Source: Coriaria nepalensis (lineage: Eukaryota > Streptophyta > Magnoliopsida > Cucurbitales > Coriariaceae). Taken from it: DNA of 64,000 nucleotides. Shown here piece by piece: positions 12,701-24,202 of the stretch (the stretch's first letter is position 1; every line of letters starts with the position of its first letter). The notes under the pieces are model-generated. The model did not search any database. It had not been told where the DNA came from and saw nothing but the letters and a program-made list of their open reading frames with translations. The position numbers and the translations under genes were made by a program. Location: contig CP114495.1 in NCBI GenBank assembly GCA_027186245.1, positions 2,867,001-2,931,000 on the forward strand. The letters run 5' to 3'.

Positions 12701-15700
12701 TTAAAATTCATTTTTCCCATCACTTTTTAAGTTCAAACTTAAATAAAATAAACGCGAGTCAAGGTAGTAGAAAAGTTGTTCATGACCCTTCTATTTCAAG
12801 ATTCAAACTCAGGTAGCATTTAAAGTTTAAACTAATGTGATAAAAGAACAACAAATTGAGGTCTACTACTCCAATCCTACATGCAATTTCTTTCACCAAA
12901 ATGCTACTTGAAAGAGTTTATATGTTGTGTTTATATTACAATCCTTAGATACTATGCGGACTTCTGTTGAGACCTGTGCCTATTATAGCAAACACGTCAA
13001 CTCTTTGCTTTGTACCTGTATTTCGCAGCATCATTTTGTATTTTCTGGTATGTATCAATTTTTTGGCACGTATCTATGTTGTTATACCATCTGTCTGGAC
13101 ATGCACTTTTTCACGAAGTTGGTTTCTTTACAAAATTGTTCTGGGACAGAGGCAATTTCCTTCTGCCTCAAAAGTAATTACCCATATTTTCGAAGGATCA
13201 ATTCATTCTTACTTGCAGATTTATTCCATGTTTTACTATGGACAATGCTATAATTTAGATATTAGCTTCAATCTATTATAAAGCTTTTAAAATTCACACC
13301 TCCTCTTAGCTGAAACTTGAAACGTTGTCTCCAATCTACATCATGTGATGAGAGTTGAAGAGAGAGTGTGCATCTTACCTTCTTTCCAGCAATCTTTTCT
13401 ACTAGGGGAAAAGACATAATTAGAGAACATGGGTTATGGGCAATTTATTACTTGTATTATATTCTTGTTTCCTGATATCTTTTATTTATTACTCTCTAGT
13501 GCAAAGTAACCAATTTTTATTGGTTACTTGTTCCAGCTACGGGCCTTGCCAAACTCCCACCCTTGGGTTTTGTGTCCAGCGACATCTGCAAATAACTACT
13601 TTCAAGGCGGAGAAATTTTGGTCTGTGTGCCCTTATATTCTACATAGTGGTTATGAACTTCAACTGGAATGGGAGCGTAACAAGCTGTTTGACGCAGATG
13701 TGAGACCTTTTCTTGAGAACCTGTCTATTTCTTGAATATATTCTTTTCTCACCCTTCCTATTGTAGGTTGCTTCAATGTTTCAAAAGCTGGTATCGGAGG
13801 ATGGAATTGTAGAAGTAACTGAAACATCAGAAAAACAAGAAACCAAAGGTCGTCCATCTGGTCTTAATACTGTCAACCTTCTGAAGGTCAGAAATTAATA
13901 ACAAATGAGGTTGTATTTAGTTTCTCATGTCAATAGAATGGTGAATTAAGTTTATGCATCTTCAGAGTGAATGAGTATATATGTCAGGATTGACAATTGC
14001 GGTGCATCTGTGCTTGAGCACTTCTTTTATCTGCTTTGCAGACAGTTTCATGTTTGAATAAATAGGTTTTGTATGTCTAGAAAGTGCAATATAGAAGGTA
14101 GGGAGTGAGGACTAGGGATGTAAGGAAGCTAGGCTACTCACAAGTTAACTCGAGCTTGCTTTGTTTGAGCTTGACTCAAATTTTTCGAGTTCAAATTGAG
14201 TCTGAATACCAAGGAAATGAAATAGTTTGAATTACAGACGAGTTCCTTGAGAGGTAGGAGCAAGCAGTGTCATATGGAGGGTGGGAGGGGGCCACAGCCC
14301 ATGCAATTTTATTTTTTAATTTTCAATACTGCTCTTTTAGTTGATACTTTTGGTTATTTAAGCAGCTTCAAGTGCTCTTGGAGCCTAAAATGTCCTGGAC
14401 CAAACTCAATCAACCTCCAAATTGTATATCCAGGTAGCTTCAAGTGCTCTTGGATTCGGACCTCAAACAGCCATGCATCTAGCTGAGCGGTTGTATACTC
14501 AAGGTTATATCAGGTTCTCTCCCTTCTCTCTGGCTCTCCCTTGTGTGTAATATTAGTCTTCTTGTATCCATTTTTCTAAATAATTTCCCCACAATTGTTG
14601 GCTTTCTTCATTTGCTTTAAGCTCTAGTAAAGTCCAACTGTTTGTGTTTGTGCATATGAACATGGAGATCAAGGACTCAGACTTTTGTATTGTCATCATC
14701 ACTGGGGGTTGAAATCTATGGGCTACAAGTGACCACTAGGATAAAAGCTCTATAAGAATATGTCTTCCTATTTGTTTTCTTTGTTGTGCTTCATATTCTC
14801 CAAAAGCATGACTAGAGGTTTACACATTTTTACTGATCATACTACGTCTTCTTTTTGGGCTAAATTTCTACAAGATCTTCGATGTACGTGTGTATATATT
14901 TTGAGAAAGCTGATATTTCAGATATGTCACTTCTGAATTTTATCCCACTGATGCAATGCATGTTTTGTACAACTTACAATACTATGCAGGGTCATTACTG
15001 ATCTAAAAAGAAAATATCGCGGCTTCTTTCATAGATTAAAAGATCATAAGCAGACATAAGGATATTGAATGCAATTTTGTCTCCAGAATCTGAATCATCC
15101 TCTAACAATGATAAAGAGGATACAAAATTTTGATACTTGGTAATTTTACCAGCTGATGGACATGAGTGCATGTGTCAGTATACATGGATATAATATATGT
15201 TTCCGGTTATTATTTCATCACTTAGTTCTTTACTCAAGAGTTTCCTTCATTGCAAAATTTTAAGCTGCTGTTCCTGTATTTCTCTCCCCCCTTTCCTCCT
15301 GTAGCTATCCACGTACTGAGAGCACAGCTTATCCTTCTTCATTTGACTTCAATGGCACACTTGAGACCCAAAGAAGTAATCCTGAATGGGGTGAATATGT
15401 AAAGAGTCTATTAAATAATAGATACAATAAGCCACGATCAGGAGTGGATGTTGGTGACCATCCTCCTATTACTCCAATGCTCTCAGCAACCGAGGATAAA
15501 CTAGGAAGAGATGCTTGGAGGCTGTACCAATATGTTTGTCAACACTTCATTGGATCTGTGTCTCCTGACTGCAAGTATGTAAGGTAAGAAAACCTTCTTA
15601 TGTTGGTACTTGAGAAAACAAGGTGGTATTACATTACTCTATTCTATAAAAAACATGGTTGTGCCACTGTATGAATTGAAGGTAATTATAATTTATACAT

Positions 15701-17665
15701 CAACATGTCTTTTAGGACCAAGATAAGTTTTTCGAGTGGAGGAGAATCTTTTCATTGCACAGGACAGCGTGTCATATCCAAAGGGTTTACATCTATCATG
15801 CCATGGTTGGCAGTGAATGAAAAAAATCTTCCTCAATTTACAAAAGGAGAAAAAATAGAAGTTTCGAAAGTGGAGCTGTATGAGGTATCACTCTCAATCT
15901 GGTGACATTCTCACGGGTTGTGGACATTTTCAATAGTTAATGTTTATCCAGCTATATTGATATACTATAAGGGTTTTGGGGAAAAATTATCAGAGATCGG
16001 TGAATGCTGGGGTGGATGTACCCATGGCCTAGTGATTACATCTGAATTTTTTTAACTACAGGGGAAGACTTCACCTCCTGACTATTTAACTGAGAGTGAG
16101 TTGATATCTCTGATGGAAAAGAATGGCATAGGAACAGATGCATCAATACCTGTACATATCAATAACATATGTGACCGCAACTATGTCCAGGTTTGTGCTA
16201 TTATTTACTTTTACGTTTCGAATACTTCTGACAGATTAGTCCAATTGAGACTAATTTTATAGTTATTGTTTCTAATTATTGTAATATCTGGGTTTTCCTC
16301 AAGGTATGGTGATTAACTATACCATCCAATTGCAGGTACAAGCTGGGAGGAAGTTGGTTCCAACAGCCTTAGGCATTACCTTAATCAGAGGCTATCAGTG
16401 TATTGATCCGGATCTTTGTTTGCCAGACATACGTAGTTTCATTGAGCAACAGATCACACTCGTGTCTAAGGGTCAAGCATATCATTTGCAGGTTGTACAG
16501 CATGTGCTCCAACAATTCATGCAAAAGTTCAGCTACTTTGTTAAGCAGGTTTGTCTATCATGTTACTATATTTGAATGCCTTATAAATGATGCTTCTCTG
16601 TTACATAATATGACTCTCCTGTGTTTGATTTTACATATCTTATTTCATTATATACCACATCTGAATATATAGTCCGAGTCTCATTCGACGACTTATCTGA
16701 TCCAGATTGCAAACATGGATGCTCTATTTGAAGCACAATTTTCCCCAGTCACCGAGTCAGGACGTGTTCTTAGTAAGTGTGGTAAATGCCTGCGATACAT
16801 GAAGTATATATCTACTCAACCACAGCGTTTGTACTGTGGTACTTGTCAAGAAGTCTATTATCTCCCTCAGAAGGGAAGTATCAAGGTATGTTCAGCTCGA
16901 TTTGCTTTATCTCTAGAACCAAAACTCTCTGAAGGTTTCCATTTAAAAAATTCTCACTCGCATCCTCGTCCAATACTTTGTATACAAAGAATTTATCAAA
17001 CTCGGTATGGTATCATTCTGCAGCTTTACAAAGAACTAACTTGCCCGTTGGACAACTTTGAGCTTTTGATTTTCTCCATGGCCGGCCCAGAAGGCAAGTC
17101 ACTCCCACTCTGCCCATACTGCTACAACAATCCTCCATTTGAAGGTATAGACACCCTCTTTGGTTCAGCTCAAACCACCTCTAGCTCAGGAAAGTTGGGT
17201 AAAGGAGCTGGAATGCCCTGCTTTTTTTGTCCACACCCAACTTGTCAGCATTCTTTAATATCCCTTGGAGTTTGTGCTTGCCCGGAATGCAGTGGGACCC
17301 TCGTCCTAGACCCAGTAAGTGCTCCCAAGTGGAGGCTCTATTGCAATATGTGCAATTGCCTCATCTTTCTCCCGCAAGGTGCTCATAATATTTCGACAAC
17401 AAAGGAGAAATGTCCGGAATGTGATTCCACGATTCTTGAGGTGGACTTTAATAAGAAAACAACTCCTTTGGAAAATGGAGCTACCCTTCATACTGGCTGC
17501 ATTCTTTGTGACGAGTTGCTTCATTCCCTTGTTGAGATGAAGCATGGAAAGTCGTTTTTCAAACAAGGAGGAAGAGGAAGAGGGAGAGGAAAGGGATCGG
17601 GGAGAGGAAGAGGACGTGGCTCATGGAATAAGGTGGACCCAAAAATGAGTTTCCGAGATTTCTAA
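3790..17665 (+). CDS. TOP3B: DNA/RNA topoisomerase 3-beta (type IA)
   Basis: This enzyme breaks and rejoins single DNA or RNA strands through a tyrosyl-phosphodiester. Predicted exons: 3790-3813, 3894-3950, 4316-4419, 5269-5362, 11171-11270, 12239-12482, 13537-13699, 13767-13886, 14434-14513, 15305-15583, 15716-15884, 16062-16190, 16336-16548, 16706-16885, 17024-17665 (2598 nt, 865 residues, close to the 862 of the human protein). An N-terminal Toprim domain begins with VLMVAEKPS and holds the metal site LDCDREGEN (D115, D117, E119). The catalytic tyrosine is about Y330 in GYISYPRTES, split across the exon 9/10 junction. The C-terminal third has repeated Cys pairs (CGKC, CGTC, CPYC, CPEC, CNMC, CILC). 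It ends in an arginine-glycine (RGG) tail, a feature of TOP3-beta and not TOP3-alpha; in animals this tail binds RNA. Intron 4 (5363-11170) carries an antisense Copia element. Confidence 0.95.
6114..6363 (-). repeat. Copia LTR, outer copy of a tandem duplication
   Basis: A 250-bp LTR, TGAAGATTTATAGAG to AATATTTCCACA on the plus strand. It is followed by a 48-bp piece of internal DNA (6364-6411) holding the polypurine tract. The LTR plus 48 bp is repeated immediately downstream with only a few changes, for example GGAATATATA versus GGACTATATA. Confidence 0.92.
6412..6661 (-). repeat. Copia LTR, inner copy of a tandem duplication
   Basis: This is the second copy of the 250-bp LTR, directly joined to the element body through the same 48-bp polypurine-tract segment (6662-6709). 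It is almost identical to the copy at 6114-6363, so the duplication is younger than the divergence from the distal LTR. Confidence 0.92.
6828..7175 (-). pseudogene. Copia RNase H fragment
   Basis: An open stretch of about 115 codons with typical Copia RNase H features: [16 protein letters not shown] near the start, then SVEAEYRAL, the acidic motif, and later [12 protein letters not shown]. It follows the reverse-transcriptase piece on the minus strand after a frame break, as expected for a decayed polyprotein. Confidence 0.85.
7212..7712 (-). pseudogene. Copia reverse transcriptase fragment
   Basis: An open stretch of about 166 codons with the catalytic box [13 protein letters not shown] and the following KYFLGMEIA and [13 protein letters not shown] blocks of Copia reverse transcriptase. 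The N-terminal part (about 7720-8050) is shifted to other frames, so no intact enzyme is encoded. Confidence 0.9.
8443..8919 (-). pseudogene. Copia integrase fragment
   Basis: About 158 codons covering the end of the integrase core and the downstream GKRP-like region. [20 protein letters not shown] matches the conserved end of the catalytic core, and [10 protein letters not shown] and [19 protein letters not shown] are conserved in plant Copia elements. The upstream part of the core (about 8920-9300) is broken by frameshifts and stops. Confidence 0.88.
9662..9990 (-). pseudogene. Copia gag zinc knuckle and protease fragment
   Basis: Reading on the minus strand, a CCHC knuckle ([14 protein letters not shown]) at about 9930-9985 is followed by the aspartic protease signature [11 protein letters not shown] at about 9700-9760. 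Remaining gag sequence up to about 10680 is in pieces. Confidence 0.82.
10719..10972 (-). repeat. Copia LTR (5' LTR of the element), with adjacent primer-binding site
   Basis: A 254-bp LTR homologous to the two copies at 6.1-6.7 kb but more diverged, with small indels (for example CCCTAAAAAATAGGGGGG versus CCCTAATAGGAGGG). The primer-binding site is the complement of 10706-10718. It is the LTR next to the 3' part of the host intron. Confidence 0.92.
14364..14382 (+). repeat. 19-bp upstream copy of the start of TOP3B exon 9
   Basis: AGCTTCAAGTGCTCTTGGA is found here and again at 14436-14454 inside exon 9, 72 bp apart. Using an acceptor before the upstream copy would keep the frame but hit a TAA soon after. 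It is therefore a decayed partial exon duplication in the intron and not a second exon. Confidence 0.8.
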
Positions 17666-18314
17666 ACCTACCTTAACCTTTGAGATGCTAGCCAACCTGC
17701 CAAGGCCACTGTTGTTTCAATACGAGTTGCATGAATTACTCCTTTTTTTGACGATGCTATTTCTATATTTTGTTTCTTTTACTATACAGCTTTTGTATAC
17801 TCTGGAATATTCAAGTGATTGTAAAATTAGAGTTTACTTAATTGTGTTTACTGGATATTTTGTTGGAAAGGCGTTTAAACGAGACGGGTTGATTATGGAC
17901 AGTAATGGAAGTGGCCCATTAATTTAAAGTAGAGAAATCCATTTCATAAAAACAGGGTGATTCGCATTTGAGAAGATTTGATCGTTTGATTTCAGATTTG
18001 ATTTGTTGGGAAATTTGGTGAAGTCCCAAATTTGGTTCTTCATATTGGTAAGAAGAATTCTAATTCAATCTTCATAAGGTTTTAAACTGCTTGTACAGCT
18101 TTTGACCTTCAGAAAATATAAAGATTATATTTATCGTAACAGTCTTCCCCTAATTCTCATTTTTATAAATAGTCTTCTCCTAATTCTGGTTGGTTTTATT
18201 TAAACGATGATGGAGCTCTTAAAGCAACTTATAGTACTTCTAGCTCTGGTGGTTTGCTTTATCTAGAATTCCATCATCCTCTTTGATGTTCTTTTATGGG
18301 GTATCCAACAAACT

Positions 18315-18363
<49 letters not shown>

Positions 18364-18863
18364 TATGTAGTAGTATGTGATTTTCTTGAATCAGTGAAGG
18401 CGATTTTGGAGTGCTTAAAATAAAATAAATAAAGAAAGAAAGAAAAAAAAAGAGGTAATTTTGACAATTCATGCGTGTAGCCAAAATTCAGCAAATAACG
18501 TCTTCAACATAAACATCCAATTCCCCTTACTTAGCCTTAGCTGCCCTTGTAATTAATTCTTTCTATGGTGCATATGTTGTTAATGAATGATACATAAAAA
18601 CAACTTGAGTTATCTAACTACCCAAACACTATGGCCTAACTAGATAAATGGAACATCTAAAAACTCGGTTTTTATATGGTTTTCTACAATTCTTTAGAGT
18701 AATTCACATCGAAGCACAAAGCTCCTTCCTATATTTTATCATGCTATTAGTCATAAAGCATCCGTTATAGATTACTCTAGGAGGATTATAGATTTTCTTT
18801 CCAATAACTCAACACAATCGCTAGTCAAGCAAAACTTGTCAAACCGATCTTACCTTTCTCTTT
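17666..18863. other. Convergent spacer between TOP3B and SF3B4 3' ends
   Basis: It holds both 3' UTRs. A long (AT)n tract followed by a T-run lies at about 18319-18364, and short A-rich pieces lie at 18420-18460. No other gene is visible. Confidence 0.6.
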
Positions 18864-21800
18864 TTAACTTGGAGGTGGCATGGGGAAATGATTGGGAGGA
18901 GGTGGAGGCATTGATGACATCAGGAAATTTGGTGGCCTCCCACCCATCTGTTGTGGAGGTGGTGGGGCCCGCCAAACGAGAGGTTGGCCACCCATTCCCA
19001 TTGGTGGGGGTAGAGACCTGGGTGGACCCATCCCCCCTTGTTGTGGAGGAGGTGGTGGCGCCATGTTAGGGGGAGGTGGTCTGAAATGCTGCTGCATCGG
19101 CAGAGGCATCATATGTTGTGGCATTCCTTGAGATGGTGGTTGCTGTTGTTGATTCTGCCAAGTGGGTTGTTGTCCAGGTACTTGCATAGGTGGGTAGGCT
19201 GCAACTTGAGGGGGTGGTGGGGCCCGGAGGGTGGGTATTGGGCTTGGAGGAATAGGCCCGTTTGAAAAGGGACGTGGAGGTAGGGTTGCACCACCCATGG
19301 TGCCATTGGGCTGTGAGACATTTGGAAGTGATGGGGGCCCACTAGCAAACAGGGTATGAGGCCTGCTTTTTTGGGGATTGCTTGCAGCCAAAACTCTCTC
19401 TGCACAACAATTAATATCAAATAAGTTATACCATAAACCAGTTACTCAAGCAAAATAAGTTATACCTGCAGGTGTGCCATGACGCTCTCCTTTTGTGTCT
19501 TTCTTATATGCATATGAAACGGTTATTTGACGGTTGCAAAGGTACTGTCCATTCATTGCCTGTCAAGATAGCAGGAGGTTTCCAAATTCAGTCAAAATAA
19601 AGGCATTGGCCAAAAAAAGAAAAAAATGTATAGTAAGGCACCTTATTAAAAAGAGATCAAGACATGTAAGAGAATCAGTACAAAGTAGATATATCTGTGT
19701 ATCTATGATGTGTACTTATGTCTAGAGATGTGTATGAAGAAAATCTGCAATAAGAGTTCACTTGGATCAAGTTTTTTGGTACAATTTGAACCCAAAGTCC
19801 AGTTTAGCCGCACCATTTTCAGTTTGCCAACAAACTATAACTAAAAAGTAAAATCTACTATTCTGAACGCCAGTTTAACAAGTATATCCAAATGTACCCT
19901 AAGTGGCAATGATCTGGTTCTTTGAGACTATCGAGCTCTTAGTATTTAAACACATTCAAATAGTTAAACTACTACATTATTAACTACAACTGCTTTCAAA
20001 ATTCAAATAACACACCTCAATTGCTGCATCAGATGCGTCAAAGGAATCATAGCTAATAAAACCAAAACCACGTGAATTTCCAGTATCTGGATCTCTCATG
20101 ATCTGTTAAAGAAAAGTACCATTTATCAGAATTAATCACACAATGGATTTCAGTGCTTCAAGGTAGAAAACATGGCCACAGGGGCTCATTCAACAAAGTA
20201 TAAAGAGGCCTATCAATAGAGAAGCAGCTGGAAGTTACCCAGCCTAATGAAGAAGTAGTGACATCATAGATCCCCACAAGTTTGGCATTAGATTGAATGA
20301 TGGATATCCCGTCAACCAGATCCAAAGAAATGTGCATGTTATCAAGAAGGGAAGTGCCTAAATCTAATTGGCATACTGATATCATTAGCTATTCTGAACT
20401 TCCACTAGAATGGCAGCCTACGAAACATTAACTCTATGATTGATAACGACTGATGCCAGCAAAATCAAGCTAGAACAGTAGAAACGCTAGTTACAAGTAC
20501 AAATGAGGAAACATACTATGACCAATGTCAACTTTATCCCATTTAAATAGTAAAGGCAAAATGAACTCGTACAAAATTGATCAAGACCCTTCATGTAAGA
20601 AAGTCTAGCTTGAAAAGACTATTAGTCCTCTAGGATACAATATATCCCCTTCAAAAACTTTCCTTACAAATGGCTATGACAGAATACAAATGGGATTTCA
20701 AAGCACCATTTTTTTTTTTTTTTACAGAAAAAAAGAAGAAGAAACTCACTGAAAAGAGCAAGGGCATGAATGCTTATGCAGACAGGTAAATGCTTATGCT
20801 TATGCATAGCAATATTAAGATGTATTATTTGTCTAAGCAAGGATGTCCTATGTAGAAAATAGCTTATGTAAAGATACATAATGGAATGCTCTTACTAAAA
20901 CATCAAAATGATAAGCAAAATAACAAACAGACTAAAGTGAAATTAATAAGTATAGATTGGGTAAAGGAATATGACCTTGGGATTTGTAACAATGACTCCA
21001 AATGCACTGAATGTGTCATATAGGAGCTTCTCATCCACATCCTGCAGCAAAAGTTGAGCTTAGTAACAGATTGCTTAATGAAAATTTCAGTAACGATGTT
21101 CTTGCCCACTTTTGCATATGATCCTAAGTTCCTAAAGTATCCAAAGTACTTACAGGATCAAGATTCCCAATGAAAAGGTTTGCTCCCACGTCCAAACTCT
21201 TTTTGTCTTGAGATGCCTAGAAACAAATTTTAAAAAGTTAAAAATTGAAATTTAATATTCGAAAGACCCATCACCCATTCAAACAGAACAAACTAGCCAC
21301 ATGAACTCCAGTTACTTTTTTTCAGCCTGTTGGTACTCCACATCATTTACCTTGTTTACTCTTATCGGCTTTCCAAAAAGTTTAATCATATTGAGAACCT
21401 TGATTGCCTGGAAAACAATGAAAAGGTAAAATAACAGTTAAGGACATAGTAAATCTTATTTGCACCTCCCCCCCAAAAAAAAGGTTTAAACAAGAACACG
21501 AAAGGAAATCCTACATAGTCAGCATCTTCTTCACTGCGGAATTCGACAAAGCCATATCCTTGATGGAGGTTGGTAACTCTATCCTTAGGAACATACACAT
21601 TCACTGCAAATTTCGACAGGACAACCCAAAAGAGTTTCAGCTGCAAAATTGAACTATAAAAACTTGGTAAACAAAATGAAGAAACGGACATACCAACCGG
21701 CCCTGCTTGAACAAACAGCTCCCACAGCAGCTCCTCAGAGACCTACAAGTAAGCAAGCGCACAACACCACGAAATCACAGAGGAAGAGAGTCAAAACCCT

Positions 21801-21965
21801 AACTGATCAAAATTGAGTGATGAGAAAAACCTAACTCCCAACATGAGAGGGAGAGAGAACCTGGGGATCGAGGTTGCCGACGTAAGCAGTGGCGTCTTGG
21901 TTCCTCTCGGCGGCGTGTTGTCCGAGCAAGTTAGCTCCCACTCCCGGAGCTATTCTGGTCGTCAT
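18864..21965 (-). CDS. SF3B4: Splicing factor 3B subunit 4 (SF3B4/SAP49)
   Basis: SF3B4 is part of the SF3b complex of U2 snRNP in the nucleus; it contacts pre-mRNA near the branch point and binds SF3B2. Exons, in transcript order: 21861-21965, 21694-21742, 21515-21603, 21351-21407, 21154-21216, 20976-21041, 20016-20102, 19466-19559, 18864-19399 (1146 nt, 381 residues). It starts [17 protein letters not shown]. It has two RRMs: the first opens with AYVGNLDP and carries RNP1 GYGFVEF, the second has NLFIGNLDP and RNP1 SRGFGFISY. After about residue 200 comes a long proline/glycine/methionine-rich tail with PPPP runs, typical of the family. The first ATG gives the usual N-terminus. The nearest upstream DNA has four TGGGCC/GGCCCA motifs. 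Family and completeness are secure. Confidence 0.95.
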
Positions 21966-22131
21966 TGTTTCTCCCTCTCCTCTACCAAAGATTTTTCAGC
22001 AGGGTCTAGAGTGAGGAAAAAACCCTCCCTTGCCTCGGTGAGTCGGTGGTGGCGACTGGCGAGCGATGGCGCTCTTTCGCGGTACAACGTTTTTTGGGTA
22101 GAAAGCCATTGGTCCACAACAAAGCGGGGAA

Positions 22132-22199
22132 GGCCCAATGAGTGGCCCATAATACATAAAATAGTTGGTCATCATATTTTTGGGCCGAAATCGTGGGCC
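22132..22199. promoter_or_regulatory. Site II-type (TGGGCC) cluster upstream of SF3B4
   Basis: Four copies of the hexamer GGCCCA/TGGGCC lie at 22132-22137, 22144-22149, 22181-22186 and 22194-22199, about 170-235 bp upstream of the SF3B4 start codon. In plants such site II elements are common in promoters of growth-related and RNA-processing genes (bound by TCP factors). That they act here is inferred. Confidence 0.5.
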
Positions 22200-22937
22200 T
22201 TCCTTCTTTTGAATATTTATTTTACTGTGCAAATAACACTATAGAATCTCGAGTCCTGGAAAATTCGAATCCGGGGTCCGTTAAAAAAGTTTTCATGAGA
22301 TTCGAAAATCTTGACTTCCCTTATGAATTAGATGGCCAGTTTACATTTTCTTCCATACTTATCAAAATTAAATTTCATATTTAAAAATATTTAATAAATT
22401 ATTAATAATTTAATATTTCTCTATAAGGTTTTTTTAATATTTATTTTAAGGTTATTAATAAATGAATTTTCTGAATAATAATGAGAATAAAATGAAATAA
22501 TCGATTCTTAATTATTTGATTGGTTATATAAAGAATAGGTAATATATAATAATTTTTAAAAAGAAAAATATGTGGGTTTTAGGATTTTTTAATCAAATTT
22601 TTGAAAATTTATGTAATATATCTATTAAAATAAATAAATTATTTCATTTTATTTTAAAAAATACATATTTTAAAAGGAATAACTAATTTTTTATTTTCGA
22701 TATTTAAGAAAATGAACCAAAAAAAAAAAAAGAAAGAAGAATGATATTCATTTTAATTTCATTATTACTTCAAGAATAAAACCAATTACCCCTTTAATTT
22801 ATCAAGATTTTATTGTATCTACATAATACCTTCATCTACCTATGGTTTTTCCTTTTTCGGCCTAATAAACTTCATAATGTTTGATCTTATTCCACTAGGT
22901 GTAAATCTTCATTGAGATTTACTAGACGAGTATTTAG
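22200..22937. other. AT-rich spacer upstream of SF3B4
   Basis: Apart from the distal SF3B4 promoter, this is T/A-rich DNA with short homopolymers (A-run near 22719-22730). No coding or RNA gene is visible. Confidence 0.6.
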
Positions 22938-23806
22938 TAGGGGTGAGCAAAAAAGACTGCACCGATTGAAATTCAATTTTTTCAGTCGGTTTCGGTTGGT
23001 TTTTATGTCAAAAAAATAAATTTTGATTGGTGTATCGACTGAAACATGTTGGTGAAATCGGTTTTCGATGAACCAATTGGAAACCCATTATTTATTTATT
23101 TTTATAATTTTTATGCTAAATGAAACAAACATTTTGATAGATATGATGACACTTAACGGATTGAAGGCTCTATCAATCCATCGAATATCATAATTTCTAA
23201 TATACTCGACGAGTCGATAGGGCCTTCAACCAGTCTAGGGGTGAGTCACATGGACGATAAGGTTTTCGACCTTCAAGTAGCATAACTTATAGTTTACTTG
23301 ACGGATCGATGGGGCATTCGACCCGTCGAGTAGCATAACTTTTAGTTTACTTGACGAGTCGATGAAACTTTCAACTCGTCGAGTATCATAACTTCTACTT
23401 TACTCGGCGGATCAATGGGGCCTACGATTGAATGTTGATATTGACTTTTGAATTTGTATAAAAGATTTTCCAACTAAATTTCATCTACCGAAATCGTCAT
23501 CACATTCAATCCACGACTATGAGGACACTCATGGAAGTAGTCCTACCAATGGTACCAGTACCACAAGCAATAAAATAATAGAGGTTTATCAATTACGTAC
23601 ATTATGATAAAATATTATAATTAAGTGAAATTATAGAAAAGAAAAAAAAAATGCCAAAAACCAAACCGGTTTCAACCAAAACTTACCGGTCTAATACCAA
23701 TTCAGTTATGATTGGATTTTTTTTGACGAGATCAGTGAAAAACTGGTTCATTGCATTTTCAAATTCAGTTTGATTTTACCGAAACTCGACAATTTACTCA
23801 TCCCTA
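22938..23806. mobile_element. hAT-like non-autonomous DNA transposon with internal hairpin minisatellite
   Basis: The left end TAGGGGTGAGCAAA (22938) and the inverted right end (complement of TTTACTCATCCCTA, ending 23806) match at 12 of 14 positions. Flanking 8-mers GTATTTAG (22930-22937) and ATATTTAG (23807-23814) differ at one base, consistent with the 8-bp target duplication of hAT elements. Behind each terminus the sequence again looks inverted-related (CAGTCGGTTTCGGTTGG versus CCGGTTTCAACC). There is no transposase. The centre (about 23203-23420) is a roughly 50-bp tandem repeat described separately. The superfamily call rests on the terminal sequence and duplication length only. Confidence 0.72.
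23203..23425. repeat. Minisatellite of about 50-bp units, each an inverted repeat
   Basis: About five diverged units begin near 23203, 23252, 23296, 23349 and 23400. The best units read ACTTGACGAGTCGA, short loop, TCAACTCGTCGAGT (23349-23384) and ACTTGACGGATCGA, loop, TCGACCCGTCGAGT (23296-23331). The arms pair at 12 of 14 positions, so each unit can form a hairpin. Units are linked by AGTAGCATAACTT-like spacers. Confidence 0.82.
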
Positions 23807-23814
23807 ATATTTAG

Positions 23815-24202
23815 TCATTTTCATTTCAAACTAACACATTCCTAAACTGAAATCAAAATTAAACTCCATAAAATCCAGTTTACCATTTCAGCTAGATCAA
23901 CATAACTTGAGGATCAGCTTGCCTTAACGATCTGTGAAATTTGCCTACACAATGTCGATTTCTTGTTTACCAGTTGAAAGTAAAATAGTGGCAGAAAGAA
24001 AACAATGATGACACAATTTCATTGTCTGTCTGTTAAAAACTAATTCTCATATGTCCATAAGAAGAATTTACACGAAATCTAAAAAATCAAGTCACCATGT
24101 AAAGGTGTTTTCTTGTGGGTGCAACAAAAACCAGGTACAAAAAAAACGAGAGGCAATAGAAAATAGAAAATCTTCCGACTTAGAAATTGTTGCGTCGGAA
24201 AG
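23815..24202. other. 3' flank of U2AF65
   Basis: This is probable 3' UTR and downstream DNA of the minus-strand U2AF65 gene, A/T-rich with no other recognisable feature. Confidence 0.55.

Noticed and set aside
3790..17665. Topoisomerase 3-alpha as an alternative identity
   Set aside because: The full-length colinear match, the pattern of C-terminal Cys pairs and the RGG tail fit 3-beta; 3-alpha has GRF-type zinc fingers at its end.
18892..19265. Long open frames on the plus strand opposite the last SF3B4 exon
   Set aside because: They are antisense shadows of the proline/glycine-rich tail, whose GC-rich codons lack stops on the other strand.
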